Translations under genes and position numbers: made by a program | Assembly: GCA_029059705.1 (NCBI GenBank) | Contig: JAIDVM010000031.1 | Location: 1 to 64,000, forward strand | Source: Clostridia bacterium | GTDB taxonomy: Bacteria; Bacillota; Clostridia; Christensenellales; Borkfalkiaceae | Direction of reading: 5' to 3' | Length of the DNA: 64,000 bases | The notes under the pieces: model-generated | Told to the model about the DNA's origin: nothing | What the model saw: the letters and a program-made list of their open reading frames with translations, nothing else | Database searches by the model: none | In this document: piece after piece, positions 45,972-54,409 of the stretch | How the letters are laid out: the number at the start of each line of letters is the position of its first letter | How positions within the stretch are numbered: position 1 is the stretch's first letter

Positions 45972-47279
45972 ATGGCGGACAACAAGACACAGGATAAGAA
46001 AAAACATTATATATCGCGTTCCGAATCGCGGCAAATCGCCAAGGAAAACTCCAAAGCGATAAGCTTTTACGAAAAGCAGAAGAAACGCAAGGTAAAGCCC
46101 GAAGAATACACTACCGAAATGAAGGACGATAAAAATATCGTCGAATTCGAGGACTTGCACACTTATTTCTTTTCCGATGCGGGCACCGTTAAAGCCGTAA
46201 ACGGCGTAACCTTTTCCATTCCCGCCGGCTCTACGGTGGGCGTAGTCGGCGAAAGCGGTTGCGGCAAAAGCGTAACCTCGCTTTCGTTAATGCAGCTTGT
46301 GCAGGCTCCCAGCGGGCAGATTGTAAAGGGCTCGATACGCTTTAAGGCAGACCTTTTTAAACGCGACGCAAAGGGCAAAAAAATTCCCGTTTACGAAACC
46401 GAAATTGACGAAAACGGCGAAGAAAAGGTTAAGCTCAACGAAAAGGGCAAACCCATAATCAAGAAAAACGAGCTTGGCGGCAACCTTTACGAAATGGAAA
46501 GCCGCGTGGTTGACATTGCAAAAATGCCGACCGAGGCAATGCGTTCGATTCGCGGCAGAGAAATCGCAATGATTTTTCAGGAGCCGATGACCTCTTTAAA
46601 TCCCGTATTTACGATAGGCAACCAGCTTGACGAAGTAGGCAAGCTCCACATAGAGGGCATTTCAAAACAGCGCGTAAAAGAGCGCAGTATCGAAATGTTA
46701 AAGCTTGTAGGCATTGCCGACCCCGAAGGCGTCTACAAAAAATACCCGCACGAGCTTTCGGGCGGTATGCGCCAAAGGGTTATGATTGCAATTGCGCTTT
46801 TGTGCAACCCCAAGCTAATCGTTGCCGACGAGCCCACAACCGCGCTCGACGTTACAATTCAGGCGCAGATTTTAGACTTGTTGCGCGATATCAAGGGCAA
46901 AATAAACGGTTCAATCATGCTCATTACGCACGATTTGGGAGTCGTTGCCGAAATGGCGGACTTTGTTGTGGTAATGTACGCGGGCAAAGTAATCGAAATG
47001 GGCACCGCGGAAGATATTTTCGACCACCCCATGCACCCTTACACGATAGGCTTGCAAAAGAGTAAGCCCACGGTTGATTCGCAGGTGGACGAGCTTTATT
47101 GTATTCCCGGCTTCGTTCCCAACCCCATAAACATGCCCGACTATTGCTATTTCCGCGACAGATGCGAAAAGTGCCTCGAAAAATGCGCGGGCGAATACCC
47201 CAAACTCATAAAGGTAAGCGATACGCACAGCGTTTCGTGCTATCTTTACGACGGCGCGGAGGTGAAGAAAAATGGCTAA
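45972..47279 (+). CDS. oppD: Oligopeptide ABC transporter ATP-binding protein OppD
   Basis: 435 aa. Walker A GESGCGKS, signature LSGGMRQR, Walker B LIVADEPTTALD and the H-loop ITHDLG are all intact. The C-terminal oligo_HPY region carries a cysteine set (YCYFRDRCEKCLEKC) that may bind an Fe-S cluster, as in related proteins. Two oddities: an N-terminal Lys-rich extension of about 55 residues, and a charged insert of about 60 residues between Walker A and the Q-loop (FQEPMTSLNP). It couples ATP hydrolysis to peptide import together with OppF, whose start overlaps its last 8 nt. Confidence 0.94.
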   Translation: MADNKTQDKKKHYISRSESRQIAKENSKAISFYEKQKKRKVKPEEYTTEMKDDKNIVEFEDLHTYFFSDAGTVKAVNGVTFSIPAGSTVGVVGESGCGKSVTSLSLMQLVQAPSGQIVKGSIRFKADLFKRDAKGKKIPVYETEIDENGEEKVKLNEKGKPIIKKNELGGNLYEMESRVVDIAKMPTEAMRSIRGREIAMIFQEPMTSLNPVFTIGNQLDEVGKLHIEGISKQRVKERSIEMLKLVGIADPEGVYKKYPHELSGGMRQRVMIAIALLCNPKLIVADEPTTALDVTIQAQILDLLRDIKGKINGSIMLITHDLGVVAEMADFVVVMYAGKVIEMGTAEDIFDHPMHPYTIGLQKSKPTVDSQVDELYCIPGFVPNPINMPDYCYFRDRCEKCLEKCAGEYPKLIKVSDTHSVSCYLYDGAEVKKNG

Positions 47280-48741
47280 CGAAGAATTATTAACCGAAGT
47301 AAAAGCCGGCAATGAAGCGGACGAAGCGCTTGCAATCGCCCCCGAAGAAAGAAGGTTTACCGTGCCCGAAGTTCCAGTGCACGACAGTTTTTTGGAAGTG
47401 GACGGGCTGTGCAAATACTTTACGGTGGACACCGACATTCTCGGCAGACCCACAAAGTTTTTAAAAGCGGTAGACAACGTTTCGTTTAAGGTAAAAAAGG
47501 GCAAAACGCTCGGCATAGTAGGCGAAAGCGGTTGCGGCAAAACTACGCTCGGTAGAACCATTTTAAGGCTTTACGACGTAACCAAGGGTGACGTTTGGTT
47601 TAAAGGGCAAAAGATTTCCGACCTTAAAAACCGTGAGTTTGATAAGCTCCGCCCCAACATGCAGATGATTTTTCAGGACCCTTACGCAAGCTTGTCGCCA
47701 AGAATTACCGTCGGCGAAATAATCGGCGAGGCGGCGCTTCAACACAAAATAGTTGAAAGAAGCGAGTATCACGATTATATTTTAAGCGTAATGGACATGT
47801 GCGGACTTCAACCGCATTACTTCGAAAGATATCCCCACGAGTTTTCGGGCGGTCAAAGACAGAGAATTTGTATTGCCCGCGCGCTTGCGTTAAAGCCCGA
47901 GCTTGTCGTCTGCGACGAACCCGTTTCCGCACTCGACGTTTCCATTCAGGCGCAGATTATCAACATGTTGATAGAGCTGAGAAAAACTCTCGGTTTGACA
48001 TATTTGTTTATCTCGCACGACTTGTCGGTGGTTAAACACATTTCCGACGAAGTCGGCGTAATGTACCTCGGCAACATGATGGAGTACGGCAGCAACGACG
48101 CGATTTTCAATCACACGCTGCATCCTTATACGCGCGCGCTGTTTTCGGCAGTTCCCGTGCCCAACCCGCACGTAAAGATGAACAGAATAATTTTGCGCGG
48201 CGACATTCCCTCGCCCGTCAACCCGCCCAAGGGCTGCAAGTTCCATACGCGTTGCGAAAACTGCATGGATATTTGCTCTAAGGTGGCGCCTCCTTTTAAA
48301 GAGGTGGAAGAAGGTCATTTCTGCGCGTGCCACTTATACACAACGGAAGAAGAGCGCGAACAGCTTTTAATCGAGGCGGAAGAGGAAGAAAAACGCCTTG
48401 CTGAAATAGAGGCAAAAAAAGTAACCTTTAAAAAGGTGTGGGGCACGGTAACCGACAAGGTTAAGAGCGTGATAAAAAAGGACAAACCCGAAGAGGCGCA
48501 ACCCGCCGAAACTCCGATTGAGCAAAACGGGGAAGTTGCCGAAAGCGTAACCGCCCAGCCCGCCGTACAGCCTGAACAAAATGCGGTGCAGCAACCCGCG
48601 CCTTGTCATTCCGAGCCCGCTTGTCATTCCGAGCAAAGCGAGGAAGCTCCCGCAGTTAAAGAAAAACCCGCAAAAAAGAGTAAAAAGGCGGCAACGGCGC
48701 AGCCCGTGCCCGCCGAGGTAAAAGATGCCGAGGAAAAATAA
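47272..48741 (+). CDS. oppF: Oligopeptide ABC transporter ATP-binding protein OppF with long C-terminal tail
   Basis: 489 aa. Walker A GESGCGKT, signature FSGGQRQR, Walker B VVCDEPVSALD, H-loop ISHDLS and a C-terminal Cys set (CKFHTRCENCMDIC) are present. OppF is normally about 310-330 aa. Here about 125 extra residues follow the ABC domain: a Glu/Lys-rich helix, then a Pro/Ala/Glu-rich tail that includes CHSEPACHSEQSEE, the translation of a dispersed palindromic element. The start overlaps oppD by 8 nt, with GGAGG upstream. The tail is not expected to be needed for ATPase activity. Confidence 0.94.
   Translation: MANEELLTEVKAGNEADEALAIAPEERRFTVPEVPVHDSFLEVDGLCKYFTVDTDILGRPTKFLKAVDNVSFKVKKGKTLGIVGESGCGKTTLGRTILRLYDVTKGDVWFKGQKISDLKNREFDKLRPNMQMIFQDPYASLSPRITVGEIIGEAALQHKIVERSEYHDYILSVMDMCGLQPHYFERYPHEFSGGQRQRICIARALALKPELVVCDEPVSALDVSIQAQIINMLIELRKTLGLTYLFISHDLSVVKHISDEVGVMYLGNMMEYGSNDAIFNHTLHPYTRALFSAVPVPNPHVKMNRIILRGDIPSPVNPPKGCKFHTRCENCMDICSKVAPPFKEVEEGHFCACHLYTTEEEREQLLIEAEEEEKRLAEIEAKKVTFKKVWGTVTDKVKSVIKKDKPEEAQPAETPIEQNGEVAESVTAQPAVQPEQNAVQQPAPCHSEPACHSEQSEEAPAVKEKPAKKSKKAATAQPVPAEVKDAEEK
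48604..48650 (+). repeat. Family A palindromic element inside oppF
   Basis: Two tandem starts of the element (TGTCATTCCGAG at 48604 and 48622), the second continuing into CAAAGCGAGGAAGC. It is read in a different frame from the copy at 19177, here as CHSEPACHSEQSEE, without breaking oppF. Confidence 0.8.
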
Positions 48742-48976
48742 AAAAGACGACCTCGATATGGAAACCAGCTTTGCGGACATGAATATTGAAGGCTTCAGTT
48801 GGTACAATCCTCACGCAAAAAACAAAAACGGCGTTAAACAGGTCAAACAAAAGATAACCCGCAAGGAATATTGGGCAATGGTTCGCGGCGCGTTTGCCGC
48901 AATGCTGCCCATGATTGGGTGCATAATCCTTGCTATGGCGGCGGTTGTTGCAATCGCCTATCTTTGGCTCGGCTAA
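48725..48976 (+). CDS. Small single-helix membrane protein
   Basis: 83 aa, overlapping the end of oppF by 17 nt in another frame, with GAGGT 6 nt before the ATG. A charged N-terminal half (PRKNKKDDLDMETSFADMN) precedes one membrane helix at the C-terminus (AAMLPMIGCIILAMAAVVAI). I recognise no family. Coupled translation with oppF suggests a small partner of the transporter or of the next membrane protein. Confidence 0.65.
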   Translation: MPRKNKKDDLDMETSFADMNIEGFSWYNPHAKNKNGVKQVKQKITRKEYWAMVRGAFAAMLPMIGCIILAMAAVVAIAYLWLG

Positions 48977-49041
48977 ATTGTTTTATAAACTTCGCAACTG
49001 TTTCTAAAACAATTTATAACTGTAAATTAATAATAAAATCG

Positions 49042-49063
49042 GGGGACGAATTTTTTCGTTCCC
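49042..49063 (+). promoter_or_regulatory. Weak hairpin in the oppF-to-redox gene gap
   Basis: GGGGACGAA (49042-49050) pairs with TTCGTTCCC (49055-49063) with one G-T pair, followed by TTGTTGC. A second inverted repeat, ATTGTTTTA/TAAAACAAT, lies earlier in the 116-nt gap. It may weaken read-through from the Opp genes into the redox genes, but the T-tract is poor. Confidence 0.35.
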
Positions 49064-49092
49064 TTGTTGCTAAAAAATAACAGGAGGTGGAT

Positions 49093-49896
49093 ATGAAGGA
49101 AAAAACGTCAAAAACCGTGCGCCTTGTAAGCGGCGTTGTGCTAAGCTTAATGACGGTTATTCTCGGCGCGCTTTTTATATGGCAGGTGCTTGATATTTTG
49201 GCAATAGGCACGGCGGAAGGACACGAAGGTTTCATATTCACAAGCGAGGACGTGGGCGCAAGGCTGTTTAAGCTTTTGCCCGCAATTGTAATATGGATAG
49301 CGTTAATCATTGCGGGTTTCGTTTTGTGGGAAGTTTTCCCCGTAAAGCCCGCCCGCGGCAAAAACGATAAAAGCTACGTTTTAAAACGCTTTAAAAAGCG
49401 TATTCCCGCGGCTGTTCCCGAAGAACTGCAAGGCTCGTTGCAGTTTATTAAGGGCGAAGAGGAAAATTTAAAAATAATCCGCATAATCGCAACCGTCATT
49501 TGCGGCGTTGGCGTTTTGTGCGGGATAATCTATCTTTCCAACCCCGCCAACTTTCCCAAAGCCGACGTAACCGCGGAAATGGTAAACATGGTTAAAAATA
49601 TTTTCCCGTGGGTTGGCGCGGCGCTCGTGTTGTGGTGCGGCGTGGCGGTTTACGAAGAAATTTCTTCAAAAAACCAGCTTGAACACGCAAAAAAGCTTGC
49701 GGGCAAAACAAAAATTGAAATTATCCACGGCAAAATTTATGCGTTCTTAAATCACAAATTTTTCCTCTTGGGCGCGAGAATAACGCTCGGCATACTTGCG
49801 GTTGCTTTCATAATCGCGGGCATTACGGGCGGTTCTATGCACAGCGTGCTTATAAAAGCAATAAATATTTGTACGGAGTGTATCGGTCTTGGCTAA
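49093..49896 (+). CDS. Five-helix membrane protein ending in a CXXC (CD1871A-like) motif
   Basis: 267 aa. ATG 49093 is chosen because AGGAGG lies 5 nt upstream; a GTG two codons earlier overlaps that site. Five hydrophobic helices are visible, two in the first 80 residues, two in the middle and one at the end. The C-terminal 45 residues (LGARITLGILAVAFIIAGI...INICTECIGLG) resemble the small CD1871A family, named from a C. difficile gene, in which a CXXC follows one helix. Here that unit appears fused to a larger membrane protein. The gene overlaps the next one by 8 nt, which points to a joint redox function. The direct role is unknown. Confidence 0.7.
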   Translation: MKEKTSKTVRLVSGVVLSLMTVILGALFIWQVLDILAIGTAEGHEGFIFTSEDVGARLFKLLPAIVIWIALIIAGFVLWEVFPVKPARGKNDKSYVLKRFKKRIPAAVPEELQGSLQFIKGEEENLKIIRIIATVICGVGVLCGIIYLSNPANFPKADVTAEMVNMVKNIFPWVGAALVLWCGVAVYEEISSKNQLEHAKKLAGKTKIEIIHGKIYAFLNHKFFLLGARITLGILAVAFIIAGITGGSMHSVLIKAINICTECIGLG

Positions 49897-51628
49897 GGTT
49901 AAAAATTTCTTTTCAAAAGTCGGACTGTGGTTCAAAAATCACGCTCCGTCAAAACGCAGAATAATTCAGGTTTACGCGGCGCTTTTAACAAACGCCAACA
50001 TAAAGGGCTTTGTAACGGGCAGAATTTACCGCGGAGCCACAAAAAATTTGTGTACTCCCGGTTTAAACTGTTATTCCTGCCCAGGCGCGGTTGGCGCCTG
50101 TCCGTTGGGCGCGTTGCAAGATTCCCTTGCAAAGTCTGATACAAGCTTTCCTTATTATATATTGGGTATACTTGGACTTTTGGGGCTGCTGTTTGCAAGA
50201 ACGATTTGCGGCTTCTTCTGTCCCGTAGGCTTGGGGCAAGAGCTTTTGCATAAAATCAAAACCCCCAAACTTAAAAAGAGCCGTTACACCCGCATACTTT
50301 CGTATTTAAAATACGTGCTGCTCGCGGTTTTGGTAATCGCAATCCCGATAATCTATCAGGGCGTACCCGCCTTCTGCAAATACGTTTGCCCCGCGGGCAC
50401 GTTCGGCGGAGCGGGGGGATTGCTGATGAACCCCAACAACGCAGACTTCTTCGACATGCTCGGCTACTTATTCAGCTGGAAGTTCGTGCTCCTCGTAATT
50501 TTCATCGTTGGCAGCATATTTATTTACAGGTTTTTCTGCCGCTTCTTCTGCCCGCTCGGCGCAATTTACGGCTTCTTCAATAAAATCGCTTTGATGGGCG
50601 TAAAGCTTGACGAAGAAAAGTGTGTTGACTGCGGCTTGTGTATTCAAACGTGCCAGATGGACATTAAGCACGTTGGCGACCACGAATGTATTAACTGCGG
50701 CGCGTGCATAAAGGTTTGCCCCACGCAGGCGATAAGCTGGAAAGGTTCGCAAATCTTTTTGCACTCCAATATGGTAACCGCCCCCGCGGCGGCTGCCGAA
50801 AGCACGGAAAAAGTAAATTTGCTGGCTGTCGGCTCTAACGGTAAAACGGCGACCGCACCCCTTGCCGAAACGGTTACAACCAAAACCGCGCAAGAAGCGG
50901 TAAAGAAACAAACGGTTATAAACCCCGTAGAGGAAGAGGGCAAAATCCAGCCCACGGCAACGGGCAACGCAATAAAAGCCCCCGCAATGGTAAAGGTTAA
51001 ACGCCCCAAAAAGTCAAAGCAGTTCTGGCTTGAGCTTGCCGCGTGGATAGCGGCGGCGGTGGTGCTTTTAACGGCGCTCGTTTATTACAACTTCCTTGCT
51101 CCCACGTCGTCTACGGTGGCTTACAGCGTCGGCGATAAGTGCCCCGACTTCACACTCACGCTTTACGAAAGCGCGGCTACAAAGAAAGATGACGGCTATT
51201 ATAAAAAGATTTCTTCTAACGTAATAGCGGACGACACAATTTATACTGCGGGCATTGTAACGGTAATAAACTTTTGGTATAAGGATTGCGACCCTTGCAA
51301 GGCAGAGCTTCCTTATTTTGCAAAGGTAAAACAAGAGTACGGCGACCAAATCTTGATGGTAACCGTTCAAACAGACCCTTATGCGGACGTTCAAAAGTTT
51401 ATCGATACAACGGTGGACCCCACCGACGGCACAACGCCTTGGCGCGACTGGGGCATAATCTTTGCAGAGGAAGACCCCTCGCTTGATACCTACGGAATGT
51501 TCGGCGGTAAGTCGGCGTTCCCCACAACGGTAATAATCGACGCTGAAGGCATAATCAGTTTTTACCGCGACGGTCCGCTTGAAGAGGCAACCCTTCGCAG
51601 CGAAATCCAAAAAGCCCTTGATAAGTAA
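49889..51628 (+). CDS. Membrane polyferredoxin (NapH-like) fused to a TlpA-type thioredoxin
   Basis: 579 aa, starting at TTG 49889 inside the end of the previous gene, with GGAGTG upstream. The N-terminal half (1-300) has four or so membrane helices, with CGFFCPVG (107-114) and CRFFCPLG (217-224), the CxxxCP signature of NapH/CcoG-type proteins. Two ferredoxin motifs follow (CVDCGLCIQTC near 245-255 and CINCGACIKVC near 267-277). After a Thr/Ala/Lys linker (300-380) comes another helix (382-403), then an extracytoplasmic redoxin domain with CDPC (Cys467-Cys470) and the cis-Pro segment FPTTVIID. Known relatives pass electrons from cytoplasmic donors through Fe-S clusters. Here the acceptor seems to be the attached thioredoxin, so export of reducing power is inferred. 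Confidence 0.85.
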   Translation: MAKVKNFFSKVGLWFKNHAPSKRRIIQVYAALLTNANIKGFVTGRIYRGATKNLCTPGLNCYSCPGAVGACPLGALQDSLAKSDTSFPYYILGILGLLGLLFARTICGFFCPVGLGQELLHKIKTPKLKKSRYTRILSYLKYVLLAVLVIAIPIIYQGVPAFCKYVCPAGTFGGAGGLLMNPNNADFFDMLGYLFSWKFVLLVIFIVGSIFIYRFFCRFFCPLGAIYGFFNKIALMGVKLDEEKCVDCGLCIQTCQMDIKHVGDHECINCGACIKVCPTQAISWKGSQIFLHSNMVTAPAAAAESTEKVNLLAVGSNGKTATAPLAETVTTKTAQEAVKKQTVINPVEEEGKIQPTATGNAIKAPAMVKVKRPKKSKQFWLELAAWIAAAVVLLTALVYYNFLAPTSSTVAYSVGDKCPDFTLTLYESAATKKDDGYYKKISSNVIADDTIYTAGIVTVINFWYKDCDPCKAELPYFAKVKQEYGDQILMVTVQTDPYADVQKFIDTTVDPTDGTTPWRDWGIIFAEEDPSLDTYGMFGGKSAFPTTVIIDAEGIISFYRDGPLEEATLRSEIQKALDK

Positions 51629-51630
51629 CT

Positions 51631-51703
51631 TGTCATTCTATATTGTCATTCTGAGCGTAGCGAAGAATCTTTGACGGGATATTTCGCTGCGCTCAATAAG
51701 ACA
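51631..51703. repeat. Family A palindromic element downstream of the polyferredoxin gene
   Basis: A half-copy TGTCATTCTA at 51631 is followed by a complete element 51644-51703 that starts TGTCATTCTGAGCGTAGCG and ends with the inverted GCTGCGCTCAATAAGACA. It lies between convergent genes, before the strong terminator at 51739. Confidence 0.8.
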
Positions 51704-51738
51704 AAAACAAAGCATGACAAACAATACAACAACAAAAA

Positions 51739-51766
51739 AGCCCCCGCGGCGTACGCCGCGGGGGCT
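51739..51766. terminator. Bidirectional terminator, 28-bp perfect palindrome
   Basis: The 28-nt sequence reads identically on both strands, with left half AGCCCCCGCGGCGT. On the minus strand it is followed by TTTTTTGTTG and on the plus strand by GATTTTTATTTC, so it can end both the polyferredoxin run and the 51788 lipoprotein gene. Confidence 0.9.
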
Positions 51767-51787
51767 GATTTTTATTTCTTTACTGAA

Positions 51788-53914
51788 TTAGTTTGCCGCA
51801 ATGGTTACCCAAATAGGTGTTTCGGTAAGGTTTCCTGCACATGAGAATGCATACTTATAGCCGTCACGGTAGATAAATTGATTAGAAGTATAATTGTTTG
51901 CGGCGTTAAGTTTAATTTCTTGTTCGGGAGTATTTTCGCCCGTATATACGTAAAGTATAATTTCCTGACCGAAAAGTCCCCTGCCGCCGTCAACGGTAAT
52001 GGTGTAGGTTCCGAAATCGCCGTCAAATTCCAAATAATCAGTTTTTGTAGGTCCGTCAAGCGTAACTTCCTGGTCTTCACCAACGGTAAGACCGAGAGGC
52101 GCCTCGCAAGGTATAAGCTTTATGGAATAGGTATCGCCGAAAATGGCATCGCCACCGAACATTAAGTTAAAGACGTATTTTGTGCCCGCTTCAAGACGGA
52201 ACGGTTTGTTGTTCTCTTCATAAGAATCATATACGAAGTTCCATGAACCGGGATTAAGCTCGATAACGTCGATTTCTGCGGGAACGGGCGAGAAGCTTTC
52301 GCCGCCCTCAAAATTATACCAGCCGCTTTCTTCGGGGGTAAACGTAAATACTACGTCGTTTTCCTCATAAACCATGTCGAACTTTTGGTTGAGCGTTACG
52401 GCGGGGTTGTCTTGCGCGTAGTATACGCAGGGCAACATCCATTTAGACTCTAAGTTGTCCTTATCGGCGGGGGTAATTCCCGCAAAACGATAGTTTTTAG
52501 CCGCTATCTCAAGGAAGGATTTCATTTCGTCGGTAACATAGCAAACGTTGTCGCTGTTCATTGCGTTTAATTTATATGCTTTTACAAAGTTTTCATAATC
52601 GTACTTTTTGCCGTCTTTGGAATTTGTGCAGATATAACCGTTTCCTAATACGTTACCGTTGCCGTCATCCGTCTTCCATTGGGTTAAAGGGTCGCCTACT
52701 CTGTCGCTGACAAGGTTATTGATATCTTCGCCAAGCATAACCAAAACCAAGGGACCGTTTGCGTCGTTCAAATGATAATATCCGTCGTCGCCCTTTACTA
52801 TCGTGCTGTTTTCGGGTACTGCCGTAAGCTGTTTAGCGGGAACGGGTTTTGCGTTGGCTTGGGTTGCCACTACGGGTACTGTTTCGTCGGAGGGCTTTGT
52901 TTCTTCCTCAACGTCGGCAGTTCTGGTAACTGTTACTGTTACCGTGCACTCAACGCTTGCGGTTACATAGAAGTAAGCTGTGGAAGAAGCCGTGTCGGAT
53001 TTAAGCGTAACGGTGGTGCTTTGGGCAAGGTTTAACGGTTCGCCGCTGTCTTTGTCAAAGCCGTTGTATATGTTGTAGAATTGCGTCAACGCGGGAGCAG
53101 CGGAGGAGGGGGTTGCGGTTAACGTAAAGTCGTAAACGCCCGAAGCCGCCTTTTTTGCGCCTTCTACAATTTTGTTCGTAATATTTCTTGCCGCTGCCTC
53201 TGCTTCCTGGTCGGTCATGCCGGGCTTTTTAATAGGTTCGCCGGTATAAGGGTCAACGTCGTTTTTGCCTACGGTAGTGGTTTTGTAAGGCGCGAAGGTG
53301 AAATAGCTGAACACGCCGGGCTTAACCTGCAATTCAAGGGTTTTGGTTTGACCCGCTGCGTCTATGATTTCGTTTCCGTTTTCAACTTTAAATTCCCTTA
53401 CGTAGGGGTGGGCTGCTTTGTCGGCAGTATAGAAGTTGTTGGGCTTGTAATCAAAAGTAATAGTCGCGTTTCTGTTTTCGTCAAAATTAAAGCTGGTTAT
53501 TGCCAAGCCTGTCGTGGTGTCTTTTTCGGTATGCAGTTCATAGCCTTTAAGAGCTTCGCCCGCCTTTGCGTAATAAGTTCCGCCTTCAACTGCGTTAAAC
53601 TCGTTTGCCGCAAGGTTGGAGGTTTTGTCGGTGCACTTAAATTCAGCTTTGCCGTTTGTTTTCGTTTTTGCGGTTGCAAGCATATTCGATTCCAGATAGT
53701 TGCCGCTTTCGGGGCTGAACTTGTTTTGGTTGCACCATAACTCTACCGAAACGTTTGCAATGGGGTTTTTCTCCGCCGAAGTGTCGGTTACCGTTACCGT
53801 ATAGGTGGAGGTGTCGGGCTTGTCGTTGCCTCCGCAGGCAACCAACTCGAACGAGCATGCAAACAAGCAAACTACGCTTACAAGCACGGCGAGCAGTTTT
53901 TTGCACTTAGTCAT
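51788..53914 (-). CDS. Large lipoprotein with prealbumin-like and PPC-like domains
   Basis: 708 aa. Signal peptide and lipobox LVAC (Cys27), with AAGGAG before the ATG. Residues about 35-150 form a CnaB/SpaA-like prealbumin domain (NPIANVSVELWCNQ...TKTNGKAEFKC). A Thr/Val/Pro-rich region follows, then around 360-470 a segment (DGYYHLNDANGPLVLVMLGEDI ... MKSFLEIAAKNYRF) that also occurs in the 54410 product. The last part contains PPC-like sheets (VVFTFTPEESGWYNFEGG). No enzyme motif is seen. Position beside the thioredoxin lipoprotein and the shared domains suggest a common extracytoplasmic function, which I cannot name. Confidence 0.75.
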   Translation of the reverse strand: MTKCKKLLAVLVSVVCLFACSFELVACGGNDKPDTSTYTVTVTDTSAEKNPIANVSVELWCNQNKFSPESGNYLESNMLATAKTKTNGKAEFKCTDKTSNLAANEFNAVEGGTYYAKAGEALKGYELHTEKDTTTGLAITSFNFDENRNATITFDYKPNNFYTADKAAHPYVREFKVENGNEIIDAAGQTKTLELQVKPGVFSYFTFAPYKTTTVGKNDVDPYTGEPIKKPGMTDQEAEAAARNITNKIVEGAKKAASGVYDFTLTATPSSAAPALTQFYNIYNGFDKDSGEPLNLAQSTTVTLKSDTASSTAYFYVTASVECTVTVTVTRTADVEEETKPSDETVPVVATQANAKPVPAKQLTAVPENSTIVKGDDGYYHLNDANGPLVLVMLGEDINNLVSDRVGDPLTQWKTDDGNGNVLGNGYICTNSKDGKKYDYENFVKAYKLNAMNSDNVCYVTDEMKSFLEIAAKNYRFAGITPADKDNLESKWMLPCVYYAQDNPAVTLNQKFDMVYEENDVVFTFTPEESGWYNFEGGESFSPVPAEIDVIELNPGSWNFVYDSYEENNKPFRLEAGTKYVFNLMFGGDAIFGDTYSIKLIPCEAPLGLTVGEDQEVTLDGPTKTDYLEFDGDFGTYTITVDGGRGLFGQEIILYVYTGENTPEQEIKLNAANNYTSNQFIYRDGYKYAFSCAGNLTETPIWVTIAAN

Positions 53915-53942
53915 AAATGTTCTCCTTAAATTTATTTTTTGT

Positions 53943-53980
53943 AAAAGCGCGGAAAAATTTTCGTAATCTTCCGCGCTTTT
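53943..53980 (-). terminator. Hairpin between two lipoprotein genes
   Basis: Perfect stem AAAAGCGCGGAA (53943-53954) / TTCCGCGCTTTT (53969-53980). Read on the minus strand it ends in TTTTAC; read on the plus strand it ends in TTTTTT. It lies in the 85-nt gap and could partly separate the 127-aa and 708-aa genes. Confidence 0.6.
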
Positions 53981-53999
53981 TTAAGTTTTTAAATTCGCG

Positions 54000-54383
54000 T
54001 TAGTTTGTTTTGATAAGGGCGATAGTAACCGTTCCGTATGCAGTTACGTAAATTTCTTTATTTTCGTAATCGTAACCGTCAGGCAGTTTTAAAAGAGATA
54101 CGTGAAAGCTTTCGCCTGCGCCCAAAGCTTTGGCGGGAGTATAAGAAGCTTCACCGTTTGCGTTTAAGCGCATAGTGGGGAGCGAGCAACCGCCCATTGT
54201 TCCGTCGGCTTTTTTAACGCACCATTGCGGTTGAATTTGCGTAAAATCAATATCGTCCGCGCAGGTTACCTTAACGGAATAAGTCGTTGCGCCGTCGCCG
54301 CAAGCGGGCATAAACGCGCAGGTCAGCGTTGCCGCTACGGCAACCAATAAGCCGATTACTAAAAGTTTTAAGTTCTTTTTCAT
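54000..54383 (-). CDS. Small lipoprotein with a single prealbumin-like domain
   Basis: 127 aa. Lipobox FMPAC (Cys28), with GGAGG before the ATG. The mature part is essentially one beta domain (YSVKVTCADDI...LPDGYDYENKEIYVTAYGTVTIAL), similar in pattern to the N-terminal domains of its two neighbours. It has two further cysteines (QWCVKK and GGCSL) besides the domain-start one. It lies 26 nt downstream of the thioredoxin lipoprotein gene and is surely in the same operon. Function unknown. Confidence 0.75.
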   Translation of the reverse strand: MKKNLKLLVIGLLVAVAATLTCAFMPACGDGATTYSVKVTCADDIDFTQIQPQWCVKKADGTMGGCSLPTMRLNANGEASYTPAKALGAGESFHVSLLKLPDGYDYENKEIYVTAYGTVTIALIKTN

Positions 54384-54409
54384 GAATTATCCTCCAAATT
54401 TTGTTTTAA

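Noticed and set aside
48604-48650. Conserved functional peptide CHSEQSEE in OppF
   Set aside because: The DNA is a dispersed repeat that also occurs in non-coding places and in another frame, so the peptide is a by-product.
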